Origin: Porphyrobacter sp. LM 6
Lineage (GTDB): Bacteria > Pseudomonadota > Alphaproteobacteria > Sphingomonadales > Sphingomonadaceae
Direction: 5' to 3'
DNA: 64,000 nt
Assembly: GCF_001720465.1 (NCBI RefSeq)
Contig: NZ_CP017113.1
Coordinates: forward strand, 310,001 to 374,000
Both the position numbers and the translations under genes were made by a program. The notes beneath the pieces were generated by a model, which did not search any database, was not told the origin of the DNA, and was given only the letters and a program-made list of their open reading frames with translations. Positions within the stretch are counted from its first letter, which is position 1, and each line of letters begins with the position of its first letter. Positions 7,546 through 14,859 of the stretch are shown piece after piece.

Positions 7546-8568
7546 ATGAGAAGGGCCGCGCGCCTTGCCCTGGCACTGGCAGTGACGCTGGGCCTTGCTC
7601 CGGGAACGCTGGTGCGCACCGACACCGGCCTCAGAAGCGATCCGGCCACCATCACCATCGCCCCGATCCCCATCGGCACGCCGCCACCCGGCCCGCTGCG
7701 GCTGACAGGGGCGTGGCAGATCCGCAGCCAGCATGGCTGGGTTGGCGGCTTCTCCGCGCTGGTGGCCGATGGACAGGCACGCCTGATCAGCGCCAGTGAC
7801 CGCGCGTTCCGGCTGGATATCGACATTTCGCACGGTGATCCGCGTGTCGTCCCGGGCGGCTTCCGCTTCATTGGGCGCCGCTATAGCGGGCGGCGCGAAC
7901 TGCTTGATCTCGAATCCCTCGCGCGCGATCCGGCCAGCGGCACGCTGTGGGCCGGATACGAGAATCACAACCTGATCGAACGATTCGCCCCGGACGGCAC
8001 CCGCCGAAGCGTCGAACCACCGGCGATGAAGGATTGGGACGACAACAGCGGCCCGGAGACCATGGTCCGGCTGCGTGACGGGCGCTTCCTTGTCATCGCG
8101 GAAGGCGAGGTCGGCGACGATCCGGTCTATCACCCGGCGCTGCTGTTCGCGCATGATCCGGTGGAGGGCGGCGAACCGATGGGTCTTGCGCTCGAGGGGC
8201 TCGACGGCTTCGATCCGGTTGATGCGACCCAGCTACCCGATGGGCGGCTGCTGATCCTGCTGCGGCATGTCGAGTATTTCATCCCCGCGCGCTTCACCGC
8301 CGCCATCGCCATCGCCGATCCGGCGACGATCCGGCGCGACATGCCGTGGCAGGCGCGCATCATCCAGCACCTGCCGGGGTCGCTCCTGGCTGAAAACTTC
8401 GAAGGGATCACCTTCATCCCCGCACCCGCCAACCCGCGGCGCGGCACTGTGTGGCTGATCGCCGACGACAACCTGTCGATGTTCCAGCGCAGCCTGCTAG
8501 TGCGGTTTGACTGGGCGGGTCAGGCCTCCCGCACAAACGAAAAGGCGCCCGGAAAACCGGACGCCTGA
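7546..8568 (+). CDS. Exported phytase-like esterase domain protein
   Basis: 340 residues beginning with a signal peptide (MRRAARLALALAVTLGLAPGT) and followed by a beta-propeller of the 'esterase-like activity of phytase' family: GWVGGFSALVADG, a LESLARDPASGTLWAGYENHN blade, GLDGFDPVDATQLPDGRLLILLRH and LLAENFEGITFIPAPA. Family members are exported, and few have been tested biochemically. The start at 7546 has ggggagg five bases upstream and sits 18 bases after DUF2093. The last codons form a hairpin (8543-8566) that works in the other direction as the probable rpmB terminator. Confidence 0.85.
   Translation: MRRAARLALALAVTLGLAPGTLVRTDTGLRSDPATITIAPIPIGTPPPGPLRLTGAWQIRSQHGWVGGFSALVADGQARLISASDRAFRLDIDISHGDPRVVPGGFRFIGRRYSGRRELLDLESLARDPASGTLWAGYENHNLIERFAPDGTRRSVEPPAMKDWDDNSGPETMVRLRDGRFLVIAEGEVGDDPVYHPALLFAHDPVEGGEPMGLALEGLDGFDPVDATQLPDGRLLILLRHVEYFIPARFTAAIAIADPATIRRDMPWQARIIQHLPGSLLAENFEGITFIPAPANPRRGTVWLIADDNLSMFQRSLLVRFDWAGQASRTNEKAPGKPDA
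8536..8566 (-). terminator. Probable rho-independent terminator of rpmB, inside the 3' end of the neighbouring gene
   Basis: Ten-base arms at 8543-8552 and 8557-8566 with one mismatch and a four-base loop. Read on the minus strand the stem is followed by TTTCGTTTG, as expected of an intrinsic terminator after rpmB. On the plus strand no T run follows. It overlaps the last codons of the phytase-like gene. Confidence 0.7.
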
Positions 8569-8602
8569 TCGAATAGCCTGCTCCGGTAAGGAGCGGCGTG
8601 GC

Positions 8603-8890
8603 TTAGGCCGCGGCCTGAGCCTTGATCAGCTCGCGCTTCACCTTCTGCGCGTTGGCCGAGAGCTTTTCGTCGCTGGTCTTGAGCAGCCAGTTGTCGAGAC
8701 CGCCGTTGTGCTCGACCGAGCGCAGACCATGGGTCGACACGCGGAACTTGAAGCTGCGCTCGAGCTTTTCGCTCATCAGCGTGACGTTCTGCAGGTTGGG
8801 CAGGAACACGCGCTTGGTCTTGTTGTTGGCGTGGCTCACATTGTGGCCGACCTGGCGGCCCTTGCCGGTCAGTTCGCAGATGCGCGACAT
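8603..8890 (-). CDS. rpmB: 50S ribosomal protein L28
   Basis: 95 residues. The N terminus ([29 protein letters not shown]) is the L28 signature, followed by [41 protein letters not shown], normal for the longer alphaproteobacterial form. It is part of the large ribosomal subunit. Transcribed alone, toward the phytase-like gene, and ended by the hairpin at 8543-8566. It diverges from tadA across about 130 bases. Confidence 0.97.
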   Translation of the reverse strand: MSRICELTGKGRQVGHNVSHANNKTKRVFLPNLQNVTLMSEKLERSFKFRVSTHGLRSVEHNGGLDNWLLKTSDEKLSANAQKVKRELIKAQAAA

Positions 8891-9019
8891 GGTGTGTCTC
8901 TTCTCGTAAAGTTCGGGTCTAATCCGGGAAAGCGGCGCGCATAACGGGGCGATGCCGAATCGTCAAGCAAGTTGCGCGCCCCGTTGCGTGGGGGCGCCGC
9001 CCCCGCTAGCCCCAAGCGG

Positions 9020-9475
9020 ATGACCACCTGGCCGCTTCCTTTGCCGATGCAACGCGCGTTGGCCGCCGCGCGGGCCGCTGCCGATGCGGGCGAAGTGCCG
9101 ATTGGCGCGGTGATCGTCAAGGACGGACAGATCATTGCCGAGGCGCACAATTCCCCGCGCACCGATCACGATCCCACCGCCCATGCCGAGATCATGGCGA
9201 TTCGCGCCGCCGCCAAGGTGCTGGGTGACGAGCGCCTCACCGACTGCGAGCTATGGGTAACGCTGGAGCCCTGCGCGATGTGCGCCGGCGCCATCGCCCA
9301 TGCCCGCATCGCCCGGCTCTATTACGCGGCGAGCGATCCCAAGGGCGGCGCGGTCGAGCATGGGTCGCGGGTGTTCGATCAGCCCCAGTGCCTGCACCGC
9401 CCCGAAGTCTATACCGGCATGGGCGAGGCCGAGGCCGCCGATTTGCTCAAAGGGTTTTTCCGCGAGCGACGTTGA
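9020..9475 (+). CDS. tadA: tRNA-specific adenosine deaminase (A34 to I34)
   Basis: 151 residues with the cytidine/deoxycytidylate deaminase zinc site: HAE at 55-57 and PCAMC at 84-88 (EPCAMCAGAIAHARI). The catalytic Glu is Glu57. TadA makes inosine at the wobble position of tRNA-Arg(ACG). The start at 9020 (MTTWPLPLPMQRAL) gives the family's normal N terminus; a further 16 upstream codons are open but come from a GC-rich hairpin region. The gap from rpmB (8891-9019) holds an inverted repeat (aacggggcg/cgccccgtt) and a small GC hairpin just before tadA. Confidence 0.94.
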   Translation: MTTWPLPLPMQRALAAARAAADAGEVPIGAVIVKDGQIIAEAHNSPRTDHDPTAHAEIMAIRAAAKVLGDERLTDCELWVTLEPCAMCAGAIAHARIARLYYAASDPKGGAVEHGSRVFDQPQCLHRPEVYTGMGEAEAADLLKGFFRERR

Positions 9476-9521
9476 CGTTTCAGCGGCCGCGCACATGACC
9501 CGGCGGCCACTAGGGAAGCGT

Positions 9522-10508
9522 ATGGCAAACAAACTGGCATTCAGCACCGGCATGGCCCTGATGATCCTGCTCGCAGGCTGCGGCGGGGAGGATAGTTCCG
9601 GGCCGCCGCCGGTGGGTGGCACGCCGACACCTTCTCCCTCTCCGACGCCCACACCCTCACCCACTCCCAGCCCGACAAGCTTCGTCCGCACGCCCGACAT
9701 CCGTTATGGCACGGGCATCACTCAGGCCGGTTCGATCCCGCTGTTTGTCGACATCTATCGCCCGCAAGCCTCCTGCGATGCCCCGCGCCCGACGGTTGTC
9801 TACGTGCACGGCGGAGGATTTGTCGGCGGGACCCGCAAGGGCGGGAATGTCGAAGCGATCGCGCAGGAACTGGCGGCGCGGGGGATCAATCTTCTCTCGA
9901 TCTCCTATCGGCTCCAGGGCGACAACCCGGTGATCAGCAGCGAATTCGCGCAGTTCGAACGCGACTTCCAGCTGCTCAACACCACCGAGCCCTCCGCGCG
10001 CGTGACCGCCTTCACCGCAGCGGTCGAGGATGCAACCAAGGCGCTGCGCTGGGCGGTCGACAATGCCGGGGCCTATTGCATCGACCCCCAGAGGTTTGGC
10101 GTCTGGGGCGGATCGGCGGGTGCCTTCACAGTGATGCACGTCGCCTATTCACTTGATGAATATGCCATTCCCCGCCCTCCGGTGCGGGTCGCCGTAGACT
10201 ATTGGGGCGGGCATTTCCGCGTGGCGGACCTGGAGGCGGGCGAGCCGCCGCTGTTCGTCATGCACGGCACCGCCGACAGCACCGTGCCCTATCTGCGCGC
10301 GACCGAGCTGACCAACCGCGCACAGGCCGTGGGCGTGCCCTTCACGCTCTATTCGATCATCGGCGGCGAGCACGATTTTAACGGGAGCGGCTTCTTCGTG
10401 CTGACGGTGGACGGCCAGTCCATCGCGGCCAAGACCGCGACCTTTGTCGATGCCCATATGCGTGCGGGTGGCCAGCCGGTCTACGAACGGCGCGACATTC
10501 CGCGCTAG
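9522..10508 (+). CDS. Alpha/beta-hydrolase lipoprotein (carboxylesterase type)
   Basis: 328 residues. A lipoprotein signal ends LLAGC with Cys20, so the mature protein should be membrane-anchored in the envelope. A low-complexity Pro-Thr-Ser linker (about residues 33-50) precedes an alpha/beta-hydrolase domain with the oxyanion HGGG motif (VVYVHGGGFVGG), the nucleophile elbow GGSAG, the acid in HGTADSTVPY and the His in GGEHDFNG. It resembles BD-FAE/carboxylesterase-type hydrolases; the substrate is unknown. I chose the ATG at 9522 (aggga just upstream) over the one at 9495. The linker suggests that the catalytic domain stands off the membrane. Confidence 0.85.
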   Translation: MANKLAFSTGMALMILLAGCGGEDSSGPPPVGGTPTPSPSPTPTPSPTPSPTSFVRTPDIRYGTGITQAGSIPLFVDIYRPQASCDAPRPTVVYVHGGGFVGGTRKGGNVEAIAQELAARGINLLSISYRLQGDNPVISSEFAQFERDFQLLNTTEPSARVTAFTAAVEDATKALRWAVDNAGAYCIDPQRFGVWGGSAGAFTVMHVAYSLDEYAIPRPPVRVAVDYWGGHFRVADLEAGEPPLFVMHGTADSTVPYLRATELTNRAQAVGVPFTLYSIIGGEHDFNGSGFFVLTVDGQSIAAKTATFVDAHMRAGGQPVYERRDIPR

Positions 10509-10525
10509 AGCCACCAGACGGCCAA

Positions 10526-10541
10526 TGTTCCACGTGGAACA
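10526..10541. other. parS-like ParB binding site
   Basis: The perfect 16-bp palindrome TGTTCCACGTGGAACA matches the bacterial chromosomal parS consensus (TGTTNCACGTGNAACA). It lies in the gap between the convergent esterase lipoprotein and RNase T2 genes, where binding would not disturb a promoter. Chromosomal parS sites usually lie near the replication origin. Confidence 0.8.
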
Positions 10542-10557
10542 TCCACGCTTTGCGGAC

Positions 10558-10590
10558 CTAAGGGGGGTCTAGAGGGGGTCTAAGGGGGGT
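10558..10590. repeat. Three tandem 11-bp G-rich units
   Basis: Three consecutive 11-bp units, ctaaggggggt, ctagagggggt and ctaaggggggt, lie 17 bases after the parS-like site and ten bases past the end of the RNase T2 gene. Their G runs could form unusual DNA structure. Confidence 0.8.
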
Positions 10591-10600
10591 CTGGACGCCC

Positions 10601-11278
10601 TTAGAGTCCCCGCCAGATCTTCGCTGCCGCCGCATCCTTCGCGCCCCAGCGTGACGCCGAACAGCGCGTCGGACGGAAGGTCTTGGCGTAGCATAGACGG
10701 ATTTCCTCGAGCCATCCGCGTTTGGAGAGCTTCACCCCAATGGCGTTCTCGGGCCAGCCGGGGTTGGCATCGGCGAAGGCGGCACGGATGCGGCCTGCGG
10801 TCAGCCCCTCTTCGCGGCTGATGCGGTCGTAATCGGGCCAGCGCAGGCCGCGATAGAGGATGCGGGTAACCTTGAGATACTTGGCCGGGCGATCGACCAT
10901 GCAGCTCCCATGCTTGGCCCATTGGCGCGCTACCAGCCGTTCGGAAGGCATCATGCACATCGCCCCGCGCACCTCGGCGGGGGTGAGCGCCACACTGGCA
11001 GCGCACCATTGCGGCCAACTCTGCCCGCTTTCGGGCCACAGCCCGTGGACCACGAGCCCGAAATGCCCGTTCGCCCCCGAACATTGCACCGCATGGGCGC
11101 GCTCGCCTGCACGCGGCTTGCAGAACTCCGGGCTCCAGCTCAGCGCGAGAGTATAGCCCGTCACCGGCAAGGCGCGCGCGGGGCCATCGGGGGTGATGCG
11201 CGGAACGCTCGTCACCTGCGGCGCACGGCACTGATAGGCCTGCGCGTTGGCCAGCGACGGCAGCGCCAGCGCGAGCAC
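10601..11278 (-). CDS. RNase T2 family ribonuclease, exported
   Basis: Both catalytic blocks of RNase T2 are visible: CAS I as GLVVHGLWPES (His78) and CAS II as RQWAKHGSC (His123), plus several Cys for disulphides. These enzymes cut RNA through 2',3'-cyclic phosphates, usually in the periplasm. The signal peptide is incomplete with the GTG start at 11278 (ending ALPSLANAQA). Upstream in frame the peptide continues as a good hydrophobic core with Arg and Cys before it, and gggagggg lies just before ATC/CTG codons at 11308-11303. The real start may therefore be a rare codon inside the upstream gene. Confidence 0.85.
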   Translation of the reverse strand: MLALALPSLANAQAYQCRAPQVTSVPRITPDGPARALPVTGYTLALSWSPEFCKPRAGERAHAVQCSGANGHFGLVVHGLWPESGQSWPQWCAASVALTPAEVRGAMCMMPSERLVARQWAKHGSCMVDRPAKYLKVTRILYRGLRWPDYDRISREEGLTAGRIRAAFADANPGWPENAIGVKLSKRGWLEEIRLCYAKTFRPTRCSASRWGAKDAAAAKIWRGL

Positions 11279-11288
11279 GGCGACAAGG

Positions 11289-11738
11289 CTATTCGAACAC
11301 CGCAGGATCGTCCCCTCCCTTGTCGCGGAACCAGCGGTGGCTGGCAGGGGTGAACAGCGTCGCCACGGCGAAGAGGCTCAGCAGCGCCGAAGAGGTCACC
11401 AAGGGATCGAGCACCGTGAACGTGGCGATGTTGGTAATCGCCACCTGCACCAGCCCCAGCGCCTTGGGCAGAGCCATCAGGGTGACCATCCAGCGTGCAA
11501 AGCGGATGGCGGCAACCCACACCATCGCAATCGGAATGAGCGCAATGGAGAGCCATGCGCTCTGCCATATGATCGTCGTATCGCGCGACCACGTTACAGC
11601 GGGGATGAGCTGCTGAAGGTAGAACTGCTGTTCGGGGAGGTTCAGCATCGCTCTCAGGAAGGCAAGCAGCGCAGCCGCTAGAAACGCTGCCGCAAAGATG
11701 TTGATACTGAGCGGACGCCGCCGTGATAGCGCGATCAT
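11289..11738 (-). CDS. Small membrane protein of unknown function
   Basis: 149 residues, not recognised. Hydrophobic segments suggest three or four membrane helices: about residues 10-32 (INIFAAAFLAAALLAFLRAML), 58-82 (WQSAWLSIALIPIAMVWVAAIRF) and a long stretch from 85 to 130. The tail is short and acidic (DKGGDDPAVFE). The ATG overlaps the nadC stop (ATGA), so the two are translationally coupled, but nothing in the protein suggests a role in NAD synthesis. The RNase T2 gene follows closely. Confidence 0.75.
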   Translation of the reverse strand: MIALSRRRPLSINIFAAAFLAAALLAFLRAMLNLPEQQFYLQQLIPAVTWSRDTTIIWQSAWLSIALIPIAMVWVAAIRFARWMVTLMALPKALGLVQVAITNIATFTVLDPLVTSSALLSLFAVATLFTPASHRWFRDKGGDDPAVFE

Positions 11739-12610
11739 AAGGGCTTGAAATCCAGCCCGATATCCGCCGCAGGGGCGCTTTGCGTCAGCCGCCCGACCGA
11801 GATGTAATCGACCCCGCTCGCCGCCTTGGCCGCGATGGTCTGGAGGTTCACGCCCCCGCTCGCCTCGGTCGGCACGCGGCCTGCGACCAGCCGCACCGCC
11901 TCGGCCAGCGTGGCGGGGTCCATATTGTCGAGCAGCAGGTGATGCGCGCCCGCCGCCAGTGCGGGTTCGATCTGGTCGAGGCTATCGACCTCGCAGATGA
12001 TCCGCGTCACCCCGGCCTCGCGCGCACGGCGCACCGCTTCGCCGACACTTCCGGCGACCGCGACGTGGTTGTCCTTGATCATCGCCGCATCCCACAGCCC
12101 CATGCGATGGTTCTGCGCGCCCCCTTGGCGGGTAGCGTATTTCTCGAGGAAGCGGAGGCCCGGAATGGTCTTGCGCGTGTCGAGCAGAGTGCAGGCGGGA
12201 TTGCCGCCCGGCCCCCGCATCGCGATGACATACGCCTGCGTCATGGTGGCGATGCCGGAGAGGTGCTGGACGATGTTGAGGGCGCTGCGCTCGGCGGTGA
12301 GCAGCGCGCGCGCCTTGCCTGCGATCCGCATCAGATCGGTGCCCGCAGGCACCTTGTCGCCATCATGCACGAGGGTTTCGATGGCGCATTCGGGATCAAG
12401 GTGGCGGAAGAAGGCCTCGGCCAGCGGCAGGCCCGCGACGACGATCGCATCGCGGCTGTCCATCACGCCGGAAAAGCGCGCATCGGCGGGGATGACGCTT
12501 TCGGAGGTAACATCACGCCCGCCGCCGGGCAGGCCTTCGCCCAAGTCCTCGGCCAGCGTTTCGCGGATGAACTTTTCGAGATCGAAGCCGGGGAGGGTGA
12601 AAGCGGTCAT
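11735..12610 (-). CDS. nadC: Nicotinate-nucleotide pyrophosphorylase (quinolinate phosphoribosyltransferase)
   Basis: 291 residues, standard length. Visible signatures include AEDLGEGLPGGGRDVTSESVIPAD at the N terminus, RSALNIVQHLSGIATMT, LLDTRKTIPGLRFLEKYATRQGGAQNHRMGLWDAAMIKDNH, ICEVDSLDQIEPALAAGAHHLLLDNM, and SGGVNLQTI with GVDYISVGRLTQSAPAADIGLDF. The Arg, His and Lys residues of the phosphate-binding barrel are in place. It converts quinolinate and PRPP to nicotinate mononucleotide in de novo NAD synthesis. nadA and nadB are not in the window. Confidence 0.96.
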   Translation of the reverse strand: MTAFTLPGFDLEKFIRETLAEDLGEGLPGGGRDVTSESVIPADARFSGVMDSRDAIVVAGLPLAEAFFRHLDPECAIETLVHDGDKVPAGTDLMRIAGKARALLTAERSALNIVQHLSGIATMTQAYVIAMRGPGGNPACTLLDTRKTIPGLRFLEKYATRQGGAQNHRMGLWDAAMIKDNHVAVAGSVGEAVRRAREAGVTRIICEVDSLDQIEPALAAGAHHLLLDNMDPATLAEAVRLVAGRVPTEASGGVNLQTIAAKAASGVDYISVGRLTQSAPAADIGLDFKPL

Positions 12611-12624
12611 GGCCGCACCCTAGC

Positions 12625-12687
12625 CGTTCGCCTCGAGCGAAGTCGAGAGGCTGAAGTGCGGTGTCTCGACTACGCTCGACACGAACG
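12625..12687. repeat. Interspersed inverted repeat of the 'VERSRDT' type
   Basis: Two 24-bp arms (12625-12648 and 12664-12687) are imperfect inverted copies, with a TCGAGCG(A/T)AGTCGAGA core. Translated on the minus strand this gives VERSRDT and LDFARGE peptides, a known artefact of sphingomonad extragenic repeats. It lies between nadC and the LytTR regulator. Confidence 0.8.
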
Positions 12688-12722
12688 GGGATAGGGACTT
12701 CGGAGCCGCAGGCGCCGAGGAA

Positions 12723-12742
12723 GGGGGCGCGGAGGCGCCCCC
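12723..12742. repeat. GGAG-loop hairpin repeat
   Basis: Eight-base perfect arms (gggggcgc/gcgccccc) around a GGAG loop, preceded by GCCGAGGA. Same design as the hairpins at 29430, 40968, 41909 and 42162. It lies just past the end of the LytTR regulator. Confidence 0.75.
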
Positions 12743-12749
12743 ACACGCA

Positions 12750-13559
12750 TCAATGCACAAATCTGGCGACCACATCCCGGTAGCTGCGGCTCACCTTCAC
12801 CTCGGCACCGCTTTCCAGCACCAGGAAGCATTCGCCGTTGGTGTGGGGCTTCACTTGCCGCACCAGATCGAGGTTGACTATTGTGCTGCGGTGGACGCGC
12901 TGGAACTTGCGCGGATCAAGCCGGCGTTCGAGGTCCTTCATCGTCTCGCGCAGCACCAGCGAATTGTCGCCGGTGGAGATGATCATGTAATCGCCCGCAG
13001 CCTCGATATTCTCGATCGTGTCGACTTCGACGCGGAAGATCTGGCCGCGATCCTTGATGTTGATGAGCTTCTCGAAGCGGTCGGCGCTTTCGGTGGTGGT
13101 GGCCGCGACCGTATCGACGAAATCCGCCGCGCGGTCGGGCGCGACTTCGGCCAGCACGTCGAGCAATTGTCCGGCATCCTCGGCCGATTTCTTCTCGGCA
13201 AGACGCTGGCGCACGCGTTCGATGGTGTCGGCCAGCTTCTGCTCGTCGACCGGCTTCATCAGGTAATTGACCGCATTGGCCTCGAACGCGCGGATCGCGT
13301 GTTCTTCATAGGCGGTAACGAAGACGAACAGCGGGGGTTCGATATCCATCACACCCTTGACCACCGAAAAGCCGTCAAAGCCCGGCATCTGGATATCGAG
13401 GAAGACGAGATCGGGCTTTTCGGTCTTGATCTTGCGGATCGCCTCGCGGCCGTTGGCGCAGGTGTCGATGATCTCGACGTCCTCGAACGGCTGGAGCCGC
13501 AGCTGAAGGCCCTGAATCGCGAGCTTCTCGTCGTCGACAAGGATGGTTCTGATGGTCAT
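12750..13559 (-). CDS. LytTR-type response regulator
   Basis: 269 residues. A receiver domain at 1-125 has the acidic pair DD (9-10), the phosphoacceptor Asp55 in LVFLDIQMPGFDGF, Thr in FVTAYEEHAIRAFEANAVNYLMKPV and the conserved Lys. A linker follows, then a C-terminal LytTR DNA-binding domain (about 165-268) with ERRLDPRKFQRVHRSTIVNLDLVRQV. It probably activates or represses genes in response to the kinase encoded just upstream, which overlaps it by four bases (ATGA). No LytTR target repeat was found. Confidence 0.93.
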   Translation of the reverse strand: MTIRTILVDDEKLAIQGLQLRLQPFEDVEIIDTCANGREAIRKIKTEKPDLVFLDIQMPGFDGFSVVKGVMDIEPPLFVFVTAYEEHAIRAFEANAVNYLMKPVDEQKLADTIERVRQRLAEKKSAEDAGQLLDVLAEVAPDRAADFVDTVAATTTESADRFEKLINIKDRGQIFRVEVDTIENIEAAGDYMIISTGDNSLVLRETMKDLERRLDPRKFQRVHRSTIVNLDLVRQVKPHTNGECFLVLESGAEVKVSRSYRDVVARFVH

Positions 13560-14785
13560 GCGGTGGTTCCGATGGTTCGTTGCGGGGGGGTCAGCGGGAC
13601 GACATTGCCGCCCGTACCGGTCACCGCGGAAGGCACGGCGGCAGGGGGCGGTTCGGCACTATCGGCCCGGATGAACGGGATCTCGATCATCACCGTAAAG
13701 CCGCCCCCGGCTTCCGATCGGGTCTCGAACAGGTGGTTTTCTCCATAGGCCTGCATCAGGCGATTGCGGATGTTCGGCAGGCCGACGCCGGTCGACACCG
13801 GCTTGCCCGGCGTCGTCGGCGCGCGCAGCTGCGCGGGATCGCGGGTGCGGTAAAGCTGCACCTCGTCCACGCCGGGGCCGGTATCCTCGACCGTCAGGCG
13901 CAGCCGTTCGCCGATCACACGCGCGGTGATGGCAATGCGCGCGCCTTCTTCCTGCGGACTGACGGCATATTTGATCGCGTTTTCGACCAGCGGCTGGAGC
14001 AGCATCGCCGGAAGCTGCGCCTGAAGCGCGGCATCCTCGATCTCGAAATGGGTGCGCAGGCGTTCCTCGAACCGCATCCGTTCGATATCGAGATAGAGCT
14101 GGAGGGTTTCAATCTCCTGCGCCAGCGTGACCTGGCTGCCGGGTTCGGCGATCAGCGTGTGGCGCAGGAAGCCGGAAAGGCGAGTGAGCATCGCGTTGGC
14201 GGGCTCGGTCTGTTTGAGCAGCACCAGCGTGCTGATCGAATTCAACGTGTTGAACAGGAAGTGCGGATTGAGCTGATAGCGCAGCATGGCGAGCTGCGCG
14301 GCCGTGGCCTGCGCTTCGAGCCGCTCGAGCCGGTCGGCCTGCTGTTCCACCGTCAGGAAGAAGTTGATCGCGTAATAGAGCGCGCTCCACCCGCCGAGCA
14401 GGGTCAGCGGCAGATAGAGCAGGCCGATCACGCGCTGGACGAAGGTCGTATCGCGGCTGGCGGCGTAATAGACGCCCTGCACCCAGGCATCGATCGAGGC
14501 GTGCAGCACCACCGCGAAGAACAGCACCAGCGCTGTCGCACCCCAGGTGATGAAGGGCGTCTGCTGGATCAGCTGGCGGTAGATCACCGACAGGATCAGG
14601 CTGATCGAAAAGCCGGTGATCGTGGTGACGAGGATCAGCGCGAGGATATCGAGCGGCTGCTGGTTCGCCAGTGCCGAGACCGCACGCAGCACGAAAGCGC
14701 CGCCCCAGCCCGCCAGCTGGAGGTTCCAGAACGCCCGGTTCTTGCTCGCGAAGAACGGCGCCGCCTGGATCTGGAGCACTGCCAT
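13556..14785 (-). CDS. LytS/YehU-type sensor histidine kinase
   Basis: 409 residues. The N-terminal half has about four hydrophobic segments (23-40, 46-68, 80-98, 118-142), then a short coiled coil and the His_kinase domain with phosphoacceptor His175 in QLNPHFLFNTLNSIS. The ATP-binding part shows LLQPLVENAIKYAV (N box), TVEDTGPGVDE and GVGLPNIRNRL. The C-terminal 40 residues are Pro-rich and probably disordered. It pairs with the LytTR regulator by an ATGA overlap, forming an AlgZ/AlgR-like system. The signal is unknown; no periplasmic sensor domain is obvious. Confidence 0.92.
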   Translation of the reverse strand: MAVLQIQAAPFFASKNRAFWNLQLAGWGGAFVLRAVSALANQQPLDILALILVTTITGFSISLILSVIYRQLIQQTPFITWGATALVLFFAVVLHASIDAWVQGVYYAASRDTTFVQRVIGLLYLPLTLLGGWSALYYAINFFLTVEQQADRLERLEAQATAAQLAMLRYQLNPHFLFNTLNSISTLVLLKQTEPANAMLTRLSGFLRHTLIAEPGSQVTLAQEIETLQLYLDIERMRFEERLRTHFEIEDAALQAQLPAMLLQPLVENAIKYAVSPQEEGARIAITARVIGERLRLTVEDTGPGVDEVQLYRTRDPAQLRAPTTPGKPVSTGVGLPNIRNRLMQAYGENHLFETRSEAGGGFTVMIEIPFIRADSAEPPPAAVPSAVTGTGGNVVPLTPPQRTIGTTA

Positions 14786-14859
14786 AGTCGCGGGGGTCTA
14801 GCTCATTTCGTCGCAAACCGCACCGCAAATCGCGTATTCCGACGCGGGCGGGACACGGA

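Noticed and set aside
8891..9019. Inverted repeat between rpmB and tadA as a riboswitch or leader
   Set aside because: The arms are short with a long loop and there is no recognisable aptamer; GC-rich DNA gives many such pairs.
12513..12746. Minus-strand frame with VERSRDT and LDFARGE
   Set aside because: Produced by the inverted repeat at 12625-12687; a known artefact of such repeats.
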